Program-made: the position numbers and the translations under genes
Shown: piece after piece, positions 37,218-45,241 of the stretch
Numbering within the stretch: position 1 is the stretch's first letter
Layout of the letters: the number at the start of each line of letters is the position of its first letter
Notes under the pieces: model-generated
Told to the model about the DNA's origin: nothing
Databases searched by the model: none
What the model saw: the letters and a program-made list of their open reading frames with translations, nothing else
Assembly (NCBI RefSeq): GCF_001591105.1
Contig: NZ_BCUD01000023.1
Location: 1-51,922, forward strand
DNA from: Vibrio nereis NBRC 15637
GTDB lineage: Bacteria > Pseudomonadota > Gammaproteobacteria > Enterobacterales > Vibrionaceae
Direction of reading: 5' to 3'
DNA: 51,922 bases

Positions 37218-37961
37218 ATGAAAAAAGCATTATTACCTTTATGCATTGCTTCGGTGAGTTTTTCTGCTTGGTGTAGTGACACGCAATACACAATGGAAGA
37301 CTTACAAGCACTGAGTGATGCGAAAAATTGGAATGAGTTACTCGCTCATGTCGGCGATATCCGCCCGTCGCAGCGCAACAAAGATTGGCAAGTTTTGGTT
37401 GAAAAAGGGGCGGTTGGTGCCTTTGATGGTTATGTTGCGGCAGGTGCCACAGATAACGCGCTTGGCCTTGGACAACACCTTCTAGCGACTTATCCGTTCC
37501 TGAGTGAGTCTCAATCTTTCACTCAGGGGTTTACTAAACAGCTAATCCCTGCTGCTCAGCCATGCATTCAATACTCGATGGAAGGGTGTGTCGAGAACTA
37601 CGGAAAGTTGATGGTAACTTTGTCTCCATCAGGAGAACTCAGCCTTGAAGAAGGTACCAAAGTTTTCCAGGCCGTCTCCAAGTCGTTAGCTGTGCCTTTC
37701 TTTGCAAGTGCCGTTAATCACTCAGCACAGAACTGCTCTAATGAAACAGTAGCCAATGCTTTACTGTATACATTAGACCGACCAAAAAATGTGAATTTCA
37801 ACTTGGCTAAAGATGTCGCTATTAACGGGTGTGCAAATACGACACTGAAGAATTTTGAAAATTACATTATTGAGTCTCAATCGGTTCGACAAGCGCTTTG
37901 CCCTACGTATCTATCTAAAGGGTATGTTAAGGGAATAATGAAAAAAGTCTGCGAATCGTAA
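37218..37961 (+). CDS. Exported protein of unknown function, Cys-containing
   Basis: A 247-residue protein with a signal peptide (KK, hydrophobic core, likely cleavage near SAWCS). The mature part has at least six cysteines (AQPCIQY, EGCVEN, QNCSNE, NGCANT, ALCPTY, KVCES), an even number that suggests disulfides in the periplasm. I recognise no catalytic motif or domain. It begins 4 bases after the preceding exported-protein gene and ends at a strong terminator, so the pair form one short operon between nudC and hemE. Function unknown. Confidence 0.8.
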   Translation: MKKALLPLCIASVSFSAWCSDTQYTMEDLQALSDAKNWNELLAHVGDIRPSQRNKDWQVLVEKGAVGAFDGYVAAGATDNALGLGQHLLATYPFLSESQSFTQGFTKQLIPAAQPCIQYSMEGCVENYGKLMVTLSPSGELSLEEGTKVFQAVSKSLAVPFFASAVNHSAQNCSNETVANALLYTLDRPKNVNFNLAKDVAINGCANTTLKNFENYIIESQSVRQALCPTYLSKGYVKGIMKKVCES

Positions 37962-37968
37962 GTTTCTG

Positions 37969-37993
37969 AAAGCCACCGCGAGGTGGCTTTTTT
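37969..37993 (+). terminator. Terminator after the exported-protein pair
   Basis: A 9-bp stem, AAAGCCACC (37969-37977) and GGTGGCTTT (37982-37990), has a GCGA tetraloop and a T-run. Confidence 0.92.
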
Positions 37994-38012
37994 AATGCGT
38001 TGAAAAACAGGC

Positions 38013-38037
38013 AAAAAAAACCCTCCGAGAGGGAGGG
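38013..38037 (-). terminator. Minus-strand intrinsic terminator without a matching gene
   Basis: A CCCTCC/GGAGGG stem with a 5-base loop is followed on the minus strand by eight T residues. It lies 20 bases from the plus-strand terminator of the exported-protein operon. Confidence 0.75.
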
Positions 38038-38081
38038 GGTAAGTAAGATGTCGTTATGAGATGCTGAACACTCACGTGTCC
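38013..38081 (-). ncRNA. Candidate small RNA on the minus strand, about 68 nt
   Basis: A minus-strand intrinsic terminator has no minus-strand gene to serve. Stem 38037-38032 with 38026-38021, loop 5, is followed by eight T residues (38020-38013). Upstream lies a minus promoter-like pair, TTGTTC (38113-38108), 17-18 bp spacer, TTATAA/TATAAA (38090-38084). The predicted RNA would start near 38078-38081. Its 5' hairpin GGACAC-GTGA-GTGTTC has a GNRA-type loop, then an about 28-nt unpaired linker, then the C/U-rich terminator stem. That layout resembles Hfq-dependent sRNAs. I do not recognise it as a named sRNA. Confidence 0.42.
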
Positions 38082-38083
38082 AG

Positions 38084-38113
38084 TTTATAATTGTAGTTTT
38101 CGCTAGCGAACAA
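38084..38113 (-). promoter_or_regulatory. Putative sRNA promoter with overlapping palindrome
   Basis: TTGTTC and TTATAA on the minus strand are 17 bp apart. A perfect 12-bp palindrome TTCGCTAGCGAA (38099-38110) overlaps the -35 and spacer, where a repressor could bind. The regulator is unknown. Confidence 0.4.
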
Positions 38114-38264
38114 ATTTTTAACACCGTTACAGAGTGGGTGCAAATTAAGCACTGATTTTATAGTTGATAACTTGATCTAGGTTGCAAAGCACACAGCTTT
38201 TGAGAGGAAAACGATGTTAGAATAGCGGCCACTCAAAGTAAGTCTTATGAATCGGAAGAACGGA

Positions 38265-39332
38265 ATGACTGAATTAAAAAATGATCGCTACCTGCGTGCG
38301 TTATTAAAAGAACCAGTAGATTACACACCAGTATGGATGATGCGTCAGGCTGGTCGATACCTACCAGAATACAAGGCGACTCGTGCAGAAGCGGGTGATT
38401 TCATGTCTTTGTGTCGAAATGCAGAATTAGCATCCGAAGTGACACTTCAACCATTACGCCGTTTTCCACTTGATGCAGCGATCTTATTCTCTGACATTTT
38501 AACGATTCCAGATGCGATGGGGCTTGGTTTGCGTTTTGCTGCTGGTGAAGGCCCAGTATTTGATAACCCAATCACGTGTAAAGCGGATGTAGAAAAGATT
38601 GGTCTACCTGATCCGGAAGGCGAACTGCAGTACGTAATGAACGCTGTGCGTCAGATCCGTAAAGATCTACAAGGCGAAGTGCCTCTGATCGGCTTCTCTG
38701 GCAGCCCTTGGACTCTTGCTACGTACATGATCGAAGGTGGGAGCTCAAAAGCATTCACTAAGATCAAGAAAATGATGTATGCCGAGCCACAAACGCTGCA
38801 CCTTCTGCTTGATAAGCTAGCTGACAGCGTGATTGAGTATTTAAACGCGCAAATCAAAGCCGGTGCACAATCTGTGATGGTATTTGATACATGGGGTGGC
38901 GTACTAACACCTCGTGACTACAACCTATTCTCACTGCAATACATGCATAAAATTGTGGATGGCCTAATTCGTGAAAATGACGGTCGTCGTGTGCCAGTCA
39001 CGCTATTCACTAAGAACGGCGGTATGTGGTTAGAGCAAATCGCAGCAACAGGTTGTGATGCTGTAGGTCTAGATTGGACAATCAACATTGCAGATGCTAA
39101 AGCACGTATCGGCGATAAGGTTGCGCTGCAAGGCAATATGGATCCATCTATGCTTTATGCTCAGCCTGAGCGTATTCGTGAAGAAGTCGCCACTATTCTA
39201 GAAGGTTTTGGTGAGGGTGGTACGGGTCACGTCTTTAACCTGGGTCATGGCATCCACCTAGACGTGCCGCCAGAGAATGCAGGTGTATTTGTTGAAGCGG
39301 TACATGAGCTGTCTAAGCCTTACCACAAGTAA
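38265..39332 (+). CDS. hemE: Uroporphyrinogen decarboxylase
   Basis: HemE decarboxylates the four acetate side chains of uroporphyrinogen III to give coproporphyrinogen III in haem synthesis. From ATG 38265 it is 355 residues (E. coli 354). It begins MTELKNDRYLRALL and contains TPVWMMRQAGRYLPEY, the catalytic-aspartate region ILFSDIL, GFSGSPWTLATYM and FNLGHGIHLDVPPENA. GGAAG lies 6 bases before this ATG. An ATG at 38247 would add six residues not seen in the family. A terminator follows. Confidence 0.96.
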   Translation: MTELKNDRYLRALLKEPVDYTPVWMMRQAGRYLPEYKATRAEAGDFMSLCRNAELASEVTLQPLRRFPLDAAILFSDILTIPDAMGLGLRFAAGEGPVFDNPITCKADVEKIGLPDPEGELQYVMNAVRQIRKDLQGEVPLIGFSGSPWTLATYMIEGGSSKAFTKIKKMMYAEPQTLHLLLDKLADSVIEYLNAQIKAGAQSVMVFDTWGGVLTPRDYNLFSLQYMHKIVDGLIRENDGRRVPVTLFTKNGGMWLEQIAATGCDAVGLDWTINIADAKARIGDKVALQGNMDPSMLYAQPERIREEVATILEGFGEGGTGHVFNLGHGIHLDVPPENAGVFVEAVHELSKPYHK

Positions 39333-39355
39333 CAAACAGTACCATGACTCTAGTG

Positions 39356-39385
39356 AAAGCGCCTGATATGACCAGGCGCTTTTTT
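39356..39385 (+). terminator. Terminator after hemE
   Basis: AAAGCGCCTG and CAGGCGCTTT form a 10-bp stem with a 7-base loop and a T-run. It lies upstream of the TetR regulator gene. Confidence 0.9.
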
Positions 39386-39445
39386 GTTTCGGGTTACACT
39401 AGCCGCTATACTGACAAGAATAATGGAAGAGGATATGGAAAACGA

Positions 39446-40081
39446 ATGAAGACACGCGACAAAATTGTGCTTGCTGCCTTGGAACTTTTTAATCAATACG
39501 GTGAACGTAATATCACGACGAACCATATTGCGGCACATATTGATATTAGTCCGGGCAACCTTTATTACCATTTCCGTAACAAACAAGAGATTGTGCGGGA
39601 GATCTTCTCGTTATACTCCAATGAGTTATTAGAGCGCTTTACACCCGTTCAAGGTCAGCAAGAAAGCTTAGTACTTCTCAAACACTATTTAGACTCCATT
39701 TTCACCTTAATGTGGAAGTACCGTTTTTTCTATGCCAACTTGCCGGAAATTCTTCAGCGTGATGACCATTTGCACGAAGACTACATTCAAGTGCAAGAGA
39801 AGCTTCAAGCCAACCTGATCAACATCATGCGCGCGTTTGTTAAGTTGGAACTACTAAAGGTGGAAGAAGATGAAATGAAGTCATTGGTGACGACTTTGCA
39901 CTTAATTGCCTCTAGTTGGCTGGGTTATCAGGCGGCGATGTCGCAAAAAACACAAGTGACCGAGCAAATTATCCACCAAGGTATGTTGCAGATGATTGCT
40001 GTGGTCAAACCCAAAGCAACAGAACAAGGTTTGGAGCAACTGCAACTTTTAGAAGATGGCGTTAAAGCGATTCATGCTTAG
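39446..40081 (+). CDS. TetR/AcrR-family transcriptional regulator
   Basis: A 211-residue regulator. The N-terminal helix-turn-helix spans about residues 5-50 (TRDKIVLAALELFNQYGERN, then ITTNHIAAHIDISPGNLYYH), a clear TetR signature. The C-terminal ligand and dimer domain is not diagnostic, so targets and effector are unknown. I start at ATG 39446 because the longer reading would pass through the hemE terminator. A 4-codon ORF (39435-39449, Met-Glu-Asn-Glu-stop) with the better ribosome site overlaps this start as ATGA, suggesting reinitiation. A terminator follows, just before the DHH gene. Confidence 0.85.
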   Translation: MKTRDKIVLAALELFNQYGERNITTNHIAAHIDISPGNLYYHFRNKQEIVREIFSLYSNELLERFTPVQGQQESLVLLKHYLDSIFTLMWKYRFFYANLPEILQRDDHLHEDYIQVQEKLQANLINIMRAFVKLELLKVEEDEMKSLVTTLHLIASSWLGYQAAMSQKTQVTEQIIHQGMLQMIAVVKPKATEQGLEQLQLLEDGVKAIHA

Positions 40082-40113
40082 TCATAACTAATTAAAATTG
40101 TTTGTTTATTTCT

Positions 40114-40153
40114 AACCCATTAAAGTACATCAAGGTATTTTAATGGGTTTTTA
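40114..40153 (+). terminator. Terminator after the TetR gene
   Basis: The 11-bp stem AACCCATTAAA (40114-40124) and its complement (40139-40149), followed by T-rich TTTA. It ends a few bases before the DHH phosphoesterase ATG. Confidence 0.7.
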
Positions 40154-40156
40154 TTT

Positions 40157-41113
40157 ATGCACTACGACGTTTTTAATGGTGATGCTGATGGCATTATCGC
40201 TCTACTTCAGCTACGTCTGGCTGAGCCCAAAGAGTCCACATTAGTCACAGGCGTGAAGCGCGATATTCAGTTGCTGGAAAAGCTGTCTCTTCAGGCTGGA
40301 GATACGGTTACTGCGCTAGACATATCGATGGAAAAAAACAAGGATGGCCTCAACGCGGCTTTAGGTGCGGGTGCACACGTGTTTTATGCCGATCATCATA
40401 AAGCAGGACAGATACCTGAAAGTGCTCTTCTGGATGCTCATATCGACTTGGATGCCAATGTCTGTACGGCGCTTATTATTGATCGGTTGCTTGGTGGGCA
40501 GTACCATCTCTGGGCTATCACCGCCGCGTATGGAGATAATCTGATTTCAAGAGCGGATGAACTGGCGGACAAAGCCAATTTGACCTCAGAGCAAAAAGCT
40601 CAGCTCAAAGAGTTAGGCACTTTGATTAACTATAATGGCTATGGCGCGCAATTGGATGATTTGCACTTTTCGCCAGCCACCTTGTTTACCGAGCTTTTAG
40701 CCTACGATGATCCTTTTGCTGTGATCGCTGACCAAGAATCCCCATATCATGTATTGAAGCGCGCGTATCAAGAGGATATGGCGCAAGCGCTGTCCATCAA
40801 AGCTAAATACCAAAGCCCACTTTTAGGTGTGTTTGAACTCCCCGATGAACCCTATTCTCGTCGAGTCAGTGGCGTTTATGGCAACTTGCTCGCCAACCAA
40901 TCCCCTGATTCAGCCCATGTCGTGTTGACTGCCAATGCTGGTGGGGCGTACACCGTCTCTTTACGTGCGCCTTTAAACAACAAACAAGGGGCGGGTGATA
41001 TCTGTTCTCAGTTTGCAACAGGTGGCGGAAGGGCAGCAGCAGCGGGAATTAATACACTTGAGAGAGCCGATTTGAATCGATTAATTGAAGAGATTGAACG
41101 CTACTACGGCTAA
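40157..41113 (+). CDS. DHH-family phosphoesterase
   Basis: A 318-residue protein of the DHH superfamily. Residues near the N-terminus (YDVFNGDADGIIA) supply the first metal-binding aspartates. The DHH signature is in YADHHKAG (about 76-83) and a third acidic segment is DLDANV. The C-terminal DHHA1 domain ends with the glycine-rich GGGRAAAAGIN. Relatives hydrolyse oligoribonucleotides, cyclic dinucleotides or polyphosphates, and I cannot choose among these. The ATG is fixed by the conserved N-terminus, but no Shine-Dalgarno lies at normal distance because a terminator hairpin ends just upstream. Confidence 0.8.
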   Translation: MHYDVFNGDADGIIALLQLRLAEPKESTLVTGVKRDIQLLEKLSLQAGDTVTALDISMEKNKDGLNAALGAGAHVFYADHHKAGQIPESALLDAHIDLDANVCTALIIDRLLGGQYHLWAITAAYGDNLISRADELADKANLTSEQKAQLKELGTLINYNGYGAQLDDLHFSPATLFTELLAYDDPFAVIADQESPYHVLKRAYQEDMAQALSIKAKYQSPLLGVFELPDEPYSRRVSGVYGNLLANQSPDSAHVVLTANAGGAYTVSLRAPLNNKQGAGDICSQFATGGGRAAAAGINTLERADLNRLIEEIERYYG

Positions 41114-41121
41114 ACGATGTG

Positions 41122-41145
41122 TTCCAGGTAGTGTTACTCCTGGAA
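41122..41145 (+). other. Inverted repeat after the DHH gene
   Basis: TTCCAGG (41122-41128) and CCTGGAA (41139-41145) with a 10-base loop. There is no proper U-run, so it is at best a weak terminator for the DHH gene. Confidence 0.4.
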
Positions 41146-41169
41146 TATTAATGGGCTTAGTTAATGAAT

Positions 41170-41209
41170 AGCGTATTAGCGTATTAGCGTATTAGCGTAT
41201 TAGCGTTTT
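41170..41209. repeat. Octamer tandem repeat overlapping the envC stop codon
   Basis: Four exact copies of AGCGTATT (41170-41201) are followed by a fifth with one change (AGCGTTTT, 41202-41209). The envC stop codon (41200-41202 on the minus strand) lies at the junction of the last two copies, so copy-number change by slippage would alter only the 3' untranslated region. Confidence 0.95.
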
Positions 41210-42336
41210 AGCCAATGCGTCGGGTTTTGTGTTTTACTATTACGACGAATTTCGAAATAGAGCGATGGCCGAGATTGACCGCCAGTATCTCCAGCAAGAG
41301 CAATGGTCTCATTGGCTTTTACTTTATCGCCTTCTTTTTTCAGTAAGCTCTGATTAAAGCCGTAGAGCGTCATGTCTCCCTTGCCATGGTCAAGCAAGAC
41401 AACTAACCCATAACCTCTTAGATAATCAGAAAACACCACCCGGCCAGAATAAACGGCTTTTACTGCTTGGCCGTAATTGGCATCAATCACCATACCTTTC
41501 CAGTTCAGTTGACCCGTTTGACGCGTACCATATCGGTGAAGCACTTTGCCTTTCAGCGGCCAAGGCAGTTTCCCCTTACGCTTGGCGATGCCATCCATTA
41601 ATACCGCATTCCGTTTAGCGGCTTTGGCTATCTCGGCTTTTAGGCGGGTTTCGTTTCGCTGCAATTCTGAAAGATAGACGCGATCGTTGGAAATGCTCTT
41701 TTTGATTGTCCCCAGCGTACTTTTGCGTTTTGACTGTACTTTAGCGAGCTGATCTCGCTTTTCAGTCTGTGATGCCAGTAGACGCGAAATTTGTGCTTTT
41801 TCCGCGTTGAGTTGTGCTCGGCTATCGGCCAGTTCTTGGACTGTGCTTTCCAGCTCTTTGATCGTTTGCGTTCTTTGTTTCGCTAAGTGCTGAAAATACT
41901 GACTAATACGATCTTCTTCCACGCCTTGATTGAGGAGGTTAGACGCGTCTTTCGCGCGCTGCGTTACATAGTAGGTTTGCAGCAGTTCAGCGAGCTTGTC
42001 GCTCTGTTGTTGCTTCTCGTCCTCTAGAGTTGCGACCTTTTCTTCTAATGCTGAAATGTTGCGATTGGTTGCGCTAAGCGAGGTTTTTGTTTCTTTAATG
42101 TCTTTCTCTATGCGAGCAATGCCAACTTCTTGCTGCTTAAGGGATTTTTGCAGTGAGTCCAGTTTTTTTTGCTGAGCACTCAGAGAACTCTTTTGTCGAG
42201 ATATCTCGCTGGAAACGCCTTTTAACTCAGACTGAGAAGCCGACCAAGCAGGGAAGGTGAATGTTGTAGCAACAGCCAGCACAAGTGCAGATAGCTTAGG
42301 GAGAGCCCAGAGTCGTCCGTGTTGTCGTGTTGCCAT
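41200..42336 (-). CDS. envC: Murein hydrolase activator EnvC
   Basis: EnvC is a periplasmic activator of the amidases AmiA and AmiB during cell separation. From the ATG at 42336 it is 378 residues. It has a signal peptide (about 1-33, ending FPAWSAS), a long coiled coil (about 35-245) and a C-terminal LytM (M23) domain (about 265-375). The LytM metal residues are degenerate (LYFEI in place of LHFEI), as in E. coli EnvC, so it should be an activator and not itself an enzyme. It ends NPTHWLKR. It lies downstream of gpmI, as in E. coli. Confidence 0.93.
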   Translation of the reverse strand: MATRQHGRLWALPKLSALVLAVATTFTFPAWSASQSELKGVSSEISRQKSSLSAQQKKLDSLQKSLKQQEVGIARIEKDIKETKTSLSATNRNISALEEKVATLEDEKQQQSDKLAELLQTYYVTQRAKDASNLLNQGVEEDRISQYFQHLAKQRTQTIKELESTVQELADSRAQLNAEKAQISRLLASQTEKRDQLAKVQSKRKSTLGTIKKSISNDRVYLSELQRNETRLKAEIAKAAKRNAVLMDGIAKRKGKLPWPLKGKVLHRYGTRQTGQLNWKGMVIDANYGQAVKAVYSGRVVFSDYLRGYGLVVLLDHGKGDMTLYGFNQSLLKKEGDKVKANETIALAGDTGGQSRPSLYFEIRRNSKTQNPTHWLKR

Positions 42337-42433
42337 TGGTGAATTCAATCCTGAGTTTTGAGGGAAAGTCAGTATACCTAAACACATTCCTCTGAAGGAA
42401 GGAGAATATCAAAACTTGTTGACCTAGATATAA

Positions 42434-42458
42434 GAAAGCCCGAGCAATTGCCCGGGCT
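42434..42458 (-). terminator. Terminator after gpmI
   Basis: AGCCCG (42437-42442) and CGGGCT (42453-42458), extended by two more pairs after one mismatch, followed on the minus strand by TTTCTT. It may reduce readthrough into envC. Confidence 0.7.
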
Positions 42459-42479
42459 AAACATTGGTGCTGACGTGGA

Positions 42480-44012
42480 TTATTTAACGATCACTTCGCC
42501 AGTCATTTCTGCTGGGATTTCTAGGCCCGCAAGCGTCAGCATCGTTGGAGCTAAGTCAGACAGTTTGCCGCCTTCTTTAAACTCAACCGCTTTATCACCT
42601 ACGTAGATTAGAGGTACAGGCAGGTTAGTGTGAGCCGTGTGCGTACCGCCTGTCACTGGGTCAACCATCATCTCTGCGTTGCCGTGGTCAGCAGTGATCA
42701 GCATTTGACCACCCACTTCGTTGATTGCTTCAACCACTTTACCGACGCTTGCGTCAAGAGCTTCGATTGCTTGCTCAGCTGCTTCGTACACGCCCGTGTG
42801 ACCTACCATATCTGCGTTCGGGTAGTTACAGATGATAGTGTTGTACTTACCAGATTTTATCGCTGCAACCATTTTTTCTGTCAGCTCAGCTGAACTCATT
42901 TCTGGCTGTAGGTCGTAAGTGGCTACTTTTGGAGATGCAACCAGCTGACGTTCCTCGCCATCAAATTCATTTTCAACACCACCGTTGAAGAAGAAAGTGA
43001 CGTGTGCGTATTTCTCTGTTTCAGAGATACGTAGCTGAGTTTGACCTTGTTTAGATAGCCACTCACCGTAAGTGTTTTCTAGTGACGCCGGTGGGAATGC
43101 AATTGCCAGTGGAATATCTGCTGCGTATTGAGTCAACATCACGAAGTTAACTGCTGGGAATACGGCACGTTCAAAACCATTGAACTCAGGAACGAATGCA
43201 CGTGTGATTTGACGCGCACGGTCAGCACGGTAGTTCATGAAGATAACCGCATCACCATCTTGCATGATTGCGTCTTCTTGGCCTTCTGCTTTGATTGCTG
43301 TTGCTCTTACGAACTCGTCATTTTCTTCACGAGCGTAAGCCGCTTCTAGACCAGCTACCGCAGAGTCGTAAGTGAACTCAGATTTTGCTTGTGTCAGAAG
43401 GTCGTAAGCAACTTGAACGCGTTCCCAGTTGTTATCACGGTCCATCGCGTAGTAACGACCAACAAGAGATGCTACGCGGCCTTTACCAAGTTTAGCGAAT
43501 AGTTCGTCAAAGCGTTTCAGTGAGTTTTCTGCACTGCGCGGTGGTGTGTCACGGCCGTCTAGGAAGCAGTGTAGGTAGATTTTTTCTGCGCCACGCGCTG
43601 CTGCCATCTCAACCGCTGCGTAGATGTGGTCTTCGTGAGAGTGAACACCACCTGGAGACATCAGACCCATGATGTGTACAGCTTTTTCCGCTTTTACTGC
43701 TGCATCAACGGCTTCAATCAGTGCAGGTGTTTCAGCAAACTCACCGTCAGCAATAGATTTAGTGATGCGAGTTAGGTCTTGGTAGACAACGCGACCAGCA
43801 CCAATGTTCGTGTGGCCAACTTCTGAGTTACCCATCTGACCATCAGGTAGACCTACGTCCATACCTGAAGCTGAGATTAGCGTGTTTGGGTTATTTGCAA
43901 GCAGTGCATCCAATACCGGTGTTTTTGCATTTGCAATTGCGTTGCTTGCTGTGTCTTCACGGTGGCCGTAACCGTCAAGAATAACTAGAGCCAATGGCTT
44001 CTTAGCTGACAT
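42480..44012 (-). CDS. gpmI: 2,3-bisphosphoglycerate-independent phosphoglycerate mutase
   Basis: GpmI interconverts 3- and 2-phosphoglycerate by a phosphoserine mechanism and needs Mn2+. The 510-residue protein matches the family length. It has the N-terminal metal motif LVILDGYGHRED and the catalytic serine at about 63 in QMGNSEVGH. The substrate region HCFLDGRDTPP and the C-terminal metal motif ADHGNAEMM follow. The gpmI-envC order is conserved with E. coli. The gap 44013-44262 upstream holds no ORF I trust. Confidence 0.97.
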   Translation of the reverse strand: MSAKKPLALVILDGYGHREDTASNAIANAKTPVLDALLANNPNTLISASGMDVGLPDGQMGNSEVGHTNIGAGRVVYQDLTRITKSIADGEFAETPALIEAVDAAVKAEKAVHIMGLMSPGGVHSHEDHIYAAVEMAAARGAEKIYLHCFLDGRDTPPRSAENSLKRFDELFAKLGKGRVASLVGRYYAMDRDNNWERVQVAYDLLTQAKSEFTYDSAVAGLEAAYAREENDEFVRATAIKAEGQEDAIMQDGDAVIFMNYRADRARQITRAFVPEFNGFERAVFPAVNFVMLTQYAADIPLAIAFPPASLENTYGEWLSKQGQTQLRISETEKYAHVTFFFNGGVENEFDGEERQLVASPKVATYDLQPEMSSAELTEKMVAAIKSGKYNTIICNYPNADMVGHTGVYEAAEQAIEALDASVGKVVEAINEVGGQMLITADHGNAEMMVDPVTGGTHTAHTNLPVPLIYVGDKAVEFKEGGKLSDLAPTMLTLAGLEIPAEMTGEVIVK

Positions 44013-44262
44013 AGTGATGTCCTCGTTAAAATTTCAAAGTAACTTTGGAAACAAAATTAGCGTAATTTTACTACACTTTTTAACCAAAACTGTAGGTCAA
44101 GATCAAATATTGTTTGTGAAGTGCCGTTACTATCTTTCATATACAGTGCAGTGTAAGTTGTTCGTATTGCTCACTTTGCCTTTTATTGTGCTGTATTCTC
44201 TCACTCTCAACCTAAAAGGAAAAATCGGTTATTTCTATTTGTCTGATAGCATAAAGGTTGAG

Positions 44263-45150
44263 TTAACTGACTAGGATACCTGTTCCCGTTACTGCGACGC
44301 AGGCCCCTAACCAAGCATAGCGATTAGGTCTCTGTTTGGTGTAAATCCAAAGTATAGGCAATAGCATGATGGGCGTTGTGGATGAGAGCAGTGCGACCAT
44401 GCCGACGTTCCCTTCACGCAGCGCATAAAGTATCAAAGTCATCCCTACCGCCATGGCTAGGAAGCCATTCACCGCCGTAATGGAAAAGATTCTTAAGTTC
44501 ATTGGTTGTGTCGCCCGAGCAAGCTTAGCTCCTGAAGCAAAAAATAAGCAATGCGCGAGAAAGGCCGTCATCATGCGTATGGCGGAGGCGGCGATAGGGT
44601 CAATGCTCGTTTGCATGACGGGTTTGGCAATGATGCCTCCCATAGCTTGGCAAAGTGCCGCGAGCAGTCCGAGCCCCACGCTGATCCAAACGTTACCTTT
44701 GATGGATTCTAAGTGGTTATTTGCTCGCCCTTTGCGGCCGAAAAAGATGGCGGTCAGTACTCCAGAAAACACCAGAGCCGCTCCAATCAGCTCTAGCACT
44801 GTCATGCTTTCATGAAAGAGAAAGTACCCCAGTACAGCGGAGAAAACCGCGTGGCAAGAAAACAGTAAGCCAGCTTGACGCGGCCCCATGCGATTAAGAC
44901 AAGCGAAAAGTGCGGTGTCACCAATAAAAATGCCGATCAGACCAGAAAAAGCCATGGCAGAAATCGCACCACTTTCCACTGTACCCCAGCCACCAGTAAG
45001 CAGTGCCATGGTGGCGAGAATGACGGATGTGCACCCCATTCTCCAGCGGCTGTAGGCAAAGGTACCTAAGTGCTGAGCAGGTACGACAGAAAGTAAACTG
45101 GCGACTGCCCAGAGAAAAGCAGCCGCCAGCGCCAGCCATTCATATCCCAT
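44263..45150 (-). CDS. EamA/DMT-family membrane transporter
   Basis: A 295-residue inner-membrane protein with about ten membrane segments arranged as two EamA repeats. The first is about residues 5-138, ending ALVFSGVLTAIFF. The second is about 155-295, ending LGACVAVTGTGILVS. Relatives export metabolites, but the substrate cannot be read from sequence. It lies 74 bases downstream of the chemoreceptor gene on the same strand. An AGCGCT-based hairpin overlaps the receptor stop codon. Confidence 0.85.
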   Translation of the reverse strand: MGYEWLALAAAFLWAVASLLSVVPAQHLGTFAYSRWRMGCTSVILATMALLTGGWGTVESGAISAMAFSGLIGIFIGDTALFACLNRMGPRQAGLLFSCHAVFSAVLGYFLFHESMTVLELIGAALVFSGVLTAIFFGRKGRANNHLESIKGNVWISVGLGLLAALCQAMGGIIAKPVMQTSIDPIAASAIRMMTAFLAHCLFFASGAKLARATQPMNLRIFSITAVNGFLAMAVGMTLILYALREGNVGMVALLSSTTPIMLLPILWIYTKQRPNRYAWLGACVAVTGTGILVS

Positions 45151-45220
45151 TGCTATCTCATCCTTGTGAGCGTTGAAAGGTTAATGGCTGATAATATGCA
45201 TCAAATGGTTGCTTATACAA

Positions 45221-45241
45221 AGCGCTAAACTTTAAAGCGCT
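45221..45241 (-). other. Hairpin at the chemoreceptor stop codon
   Basis: AGCGCT occurs at both 45221-45226 and 45236-45241. The hexamer is self-complementary, so the two copies can pair around the TAG stop (45225-45227). The following T-run is weak, so termination is uncertain. Confidence 0.4.

Noticed and set aside
39344..39445. N-terminal extension of the TetR regulator
   Set aside because: It would translate through the hemE terminator and precede the helix-turn-helix without any family match.
41170..41209. Possible CRISPR array
   Set aside because: The repeat unit is 8 bp with no spacers, so it is a simple tandem repeat. No other regularly spaced repeats were seen.
44014..44274. An 86-codon plus-strand ORF in the gpmI upstream gap
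   Set aside because: No recognisable domain, no good ribosome site, and it runs through the gpmI promoter region into the EamA gene end. Most likely chance.
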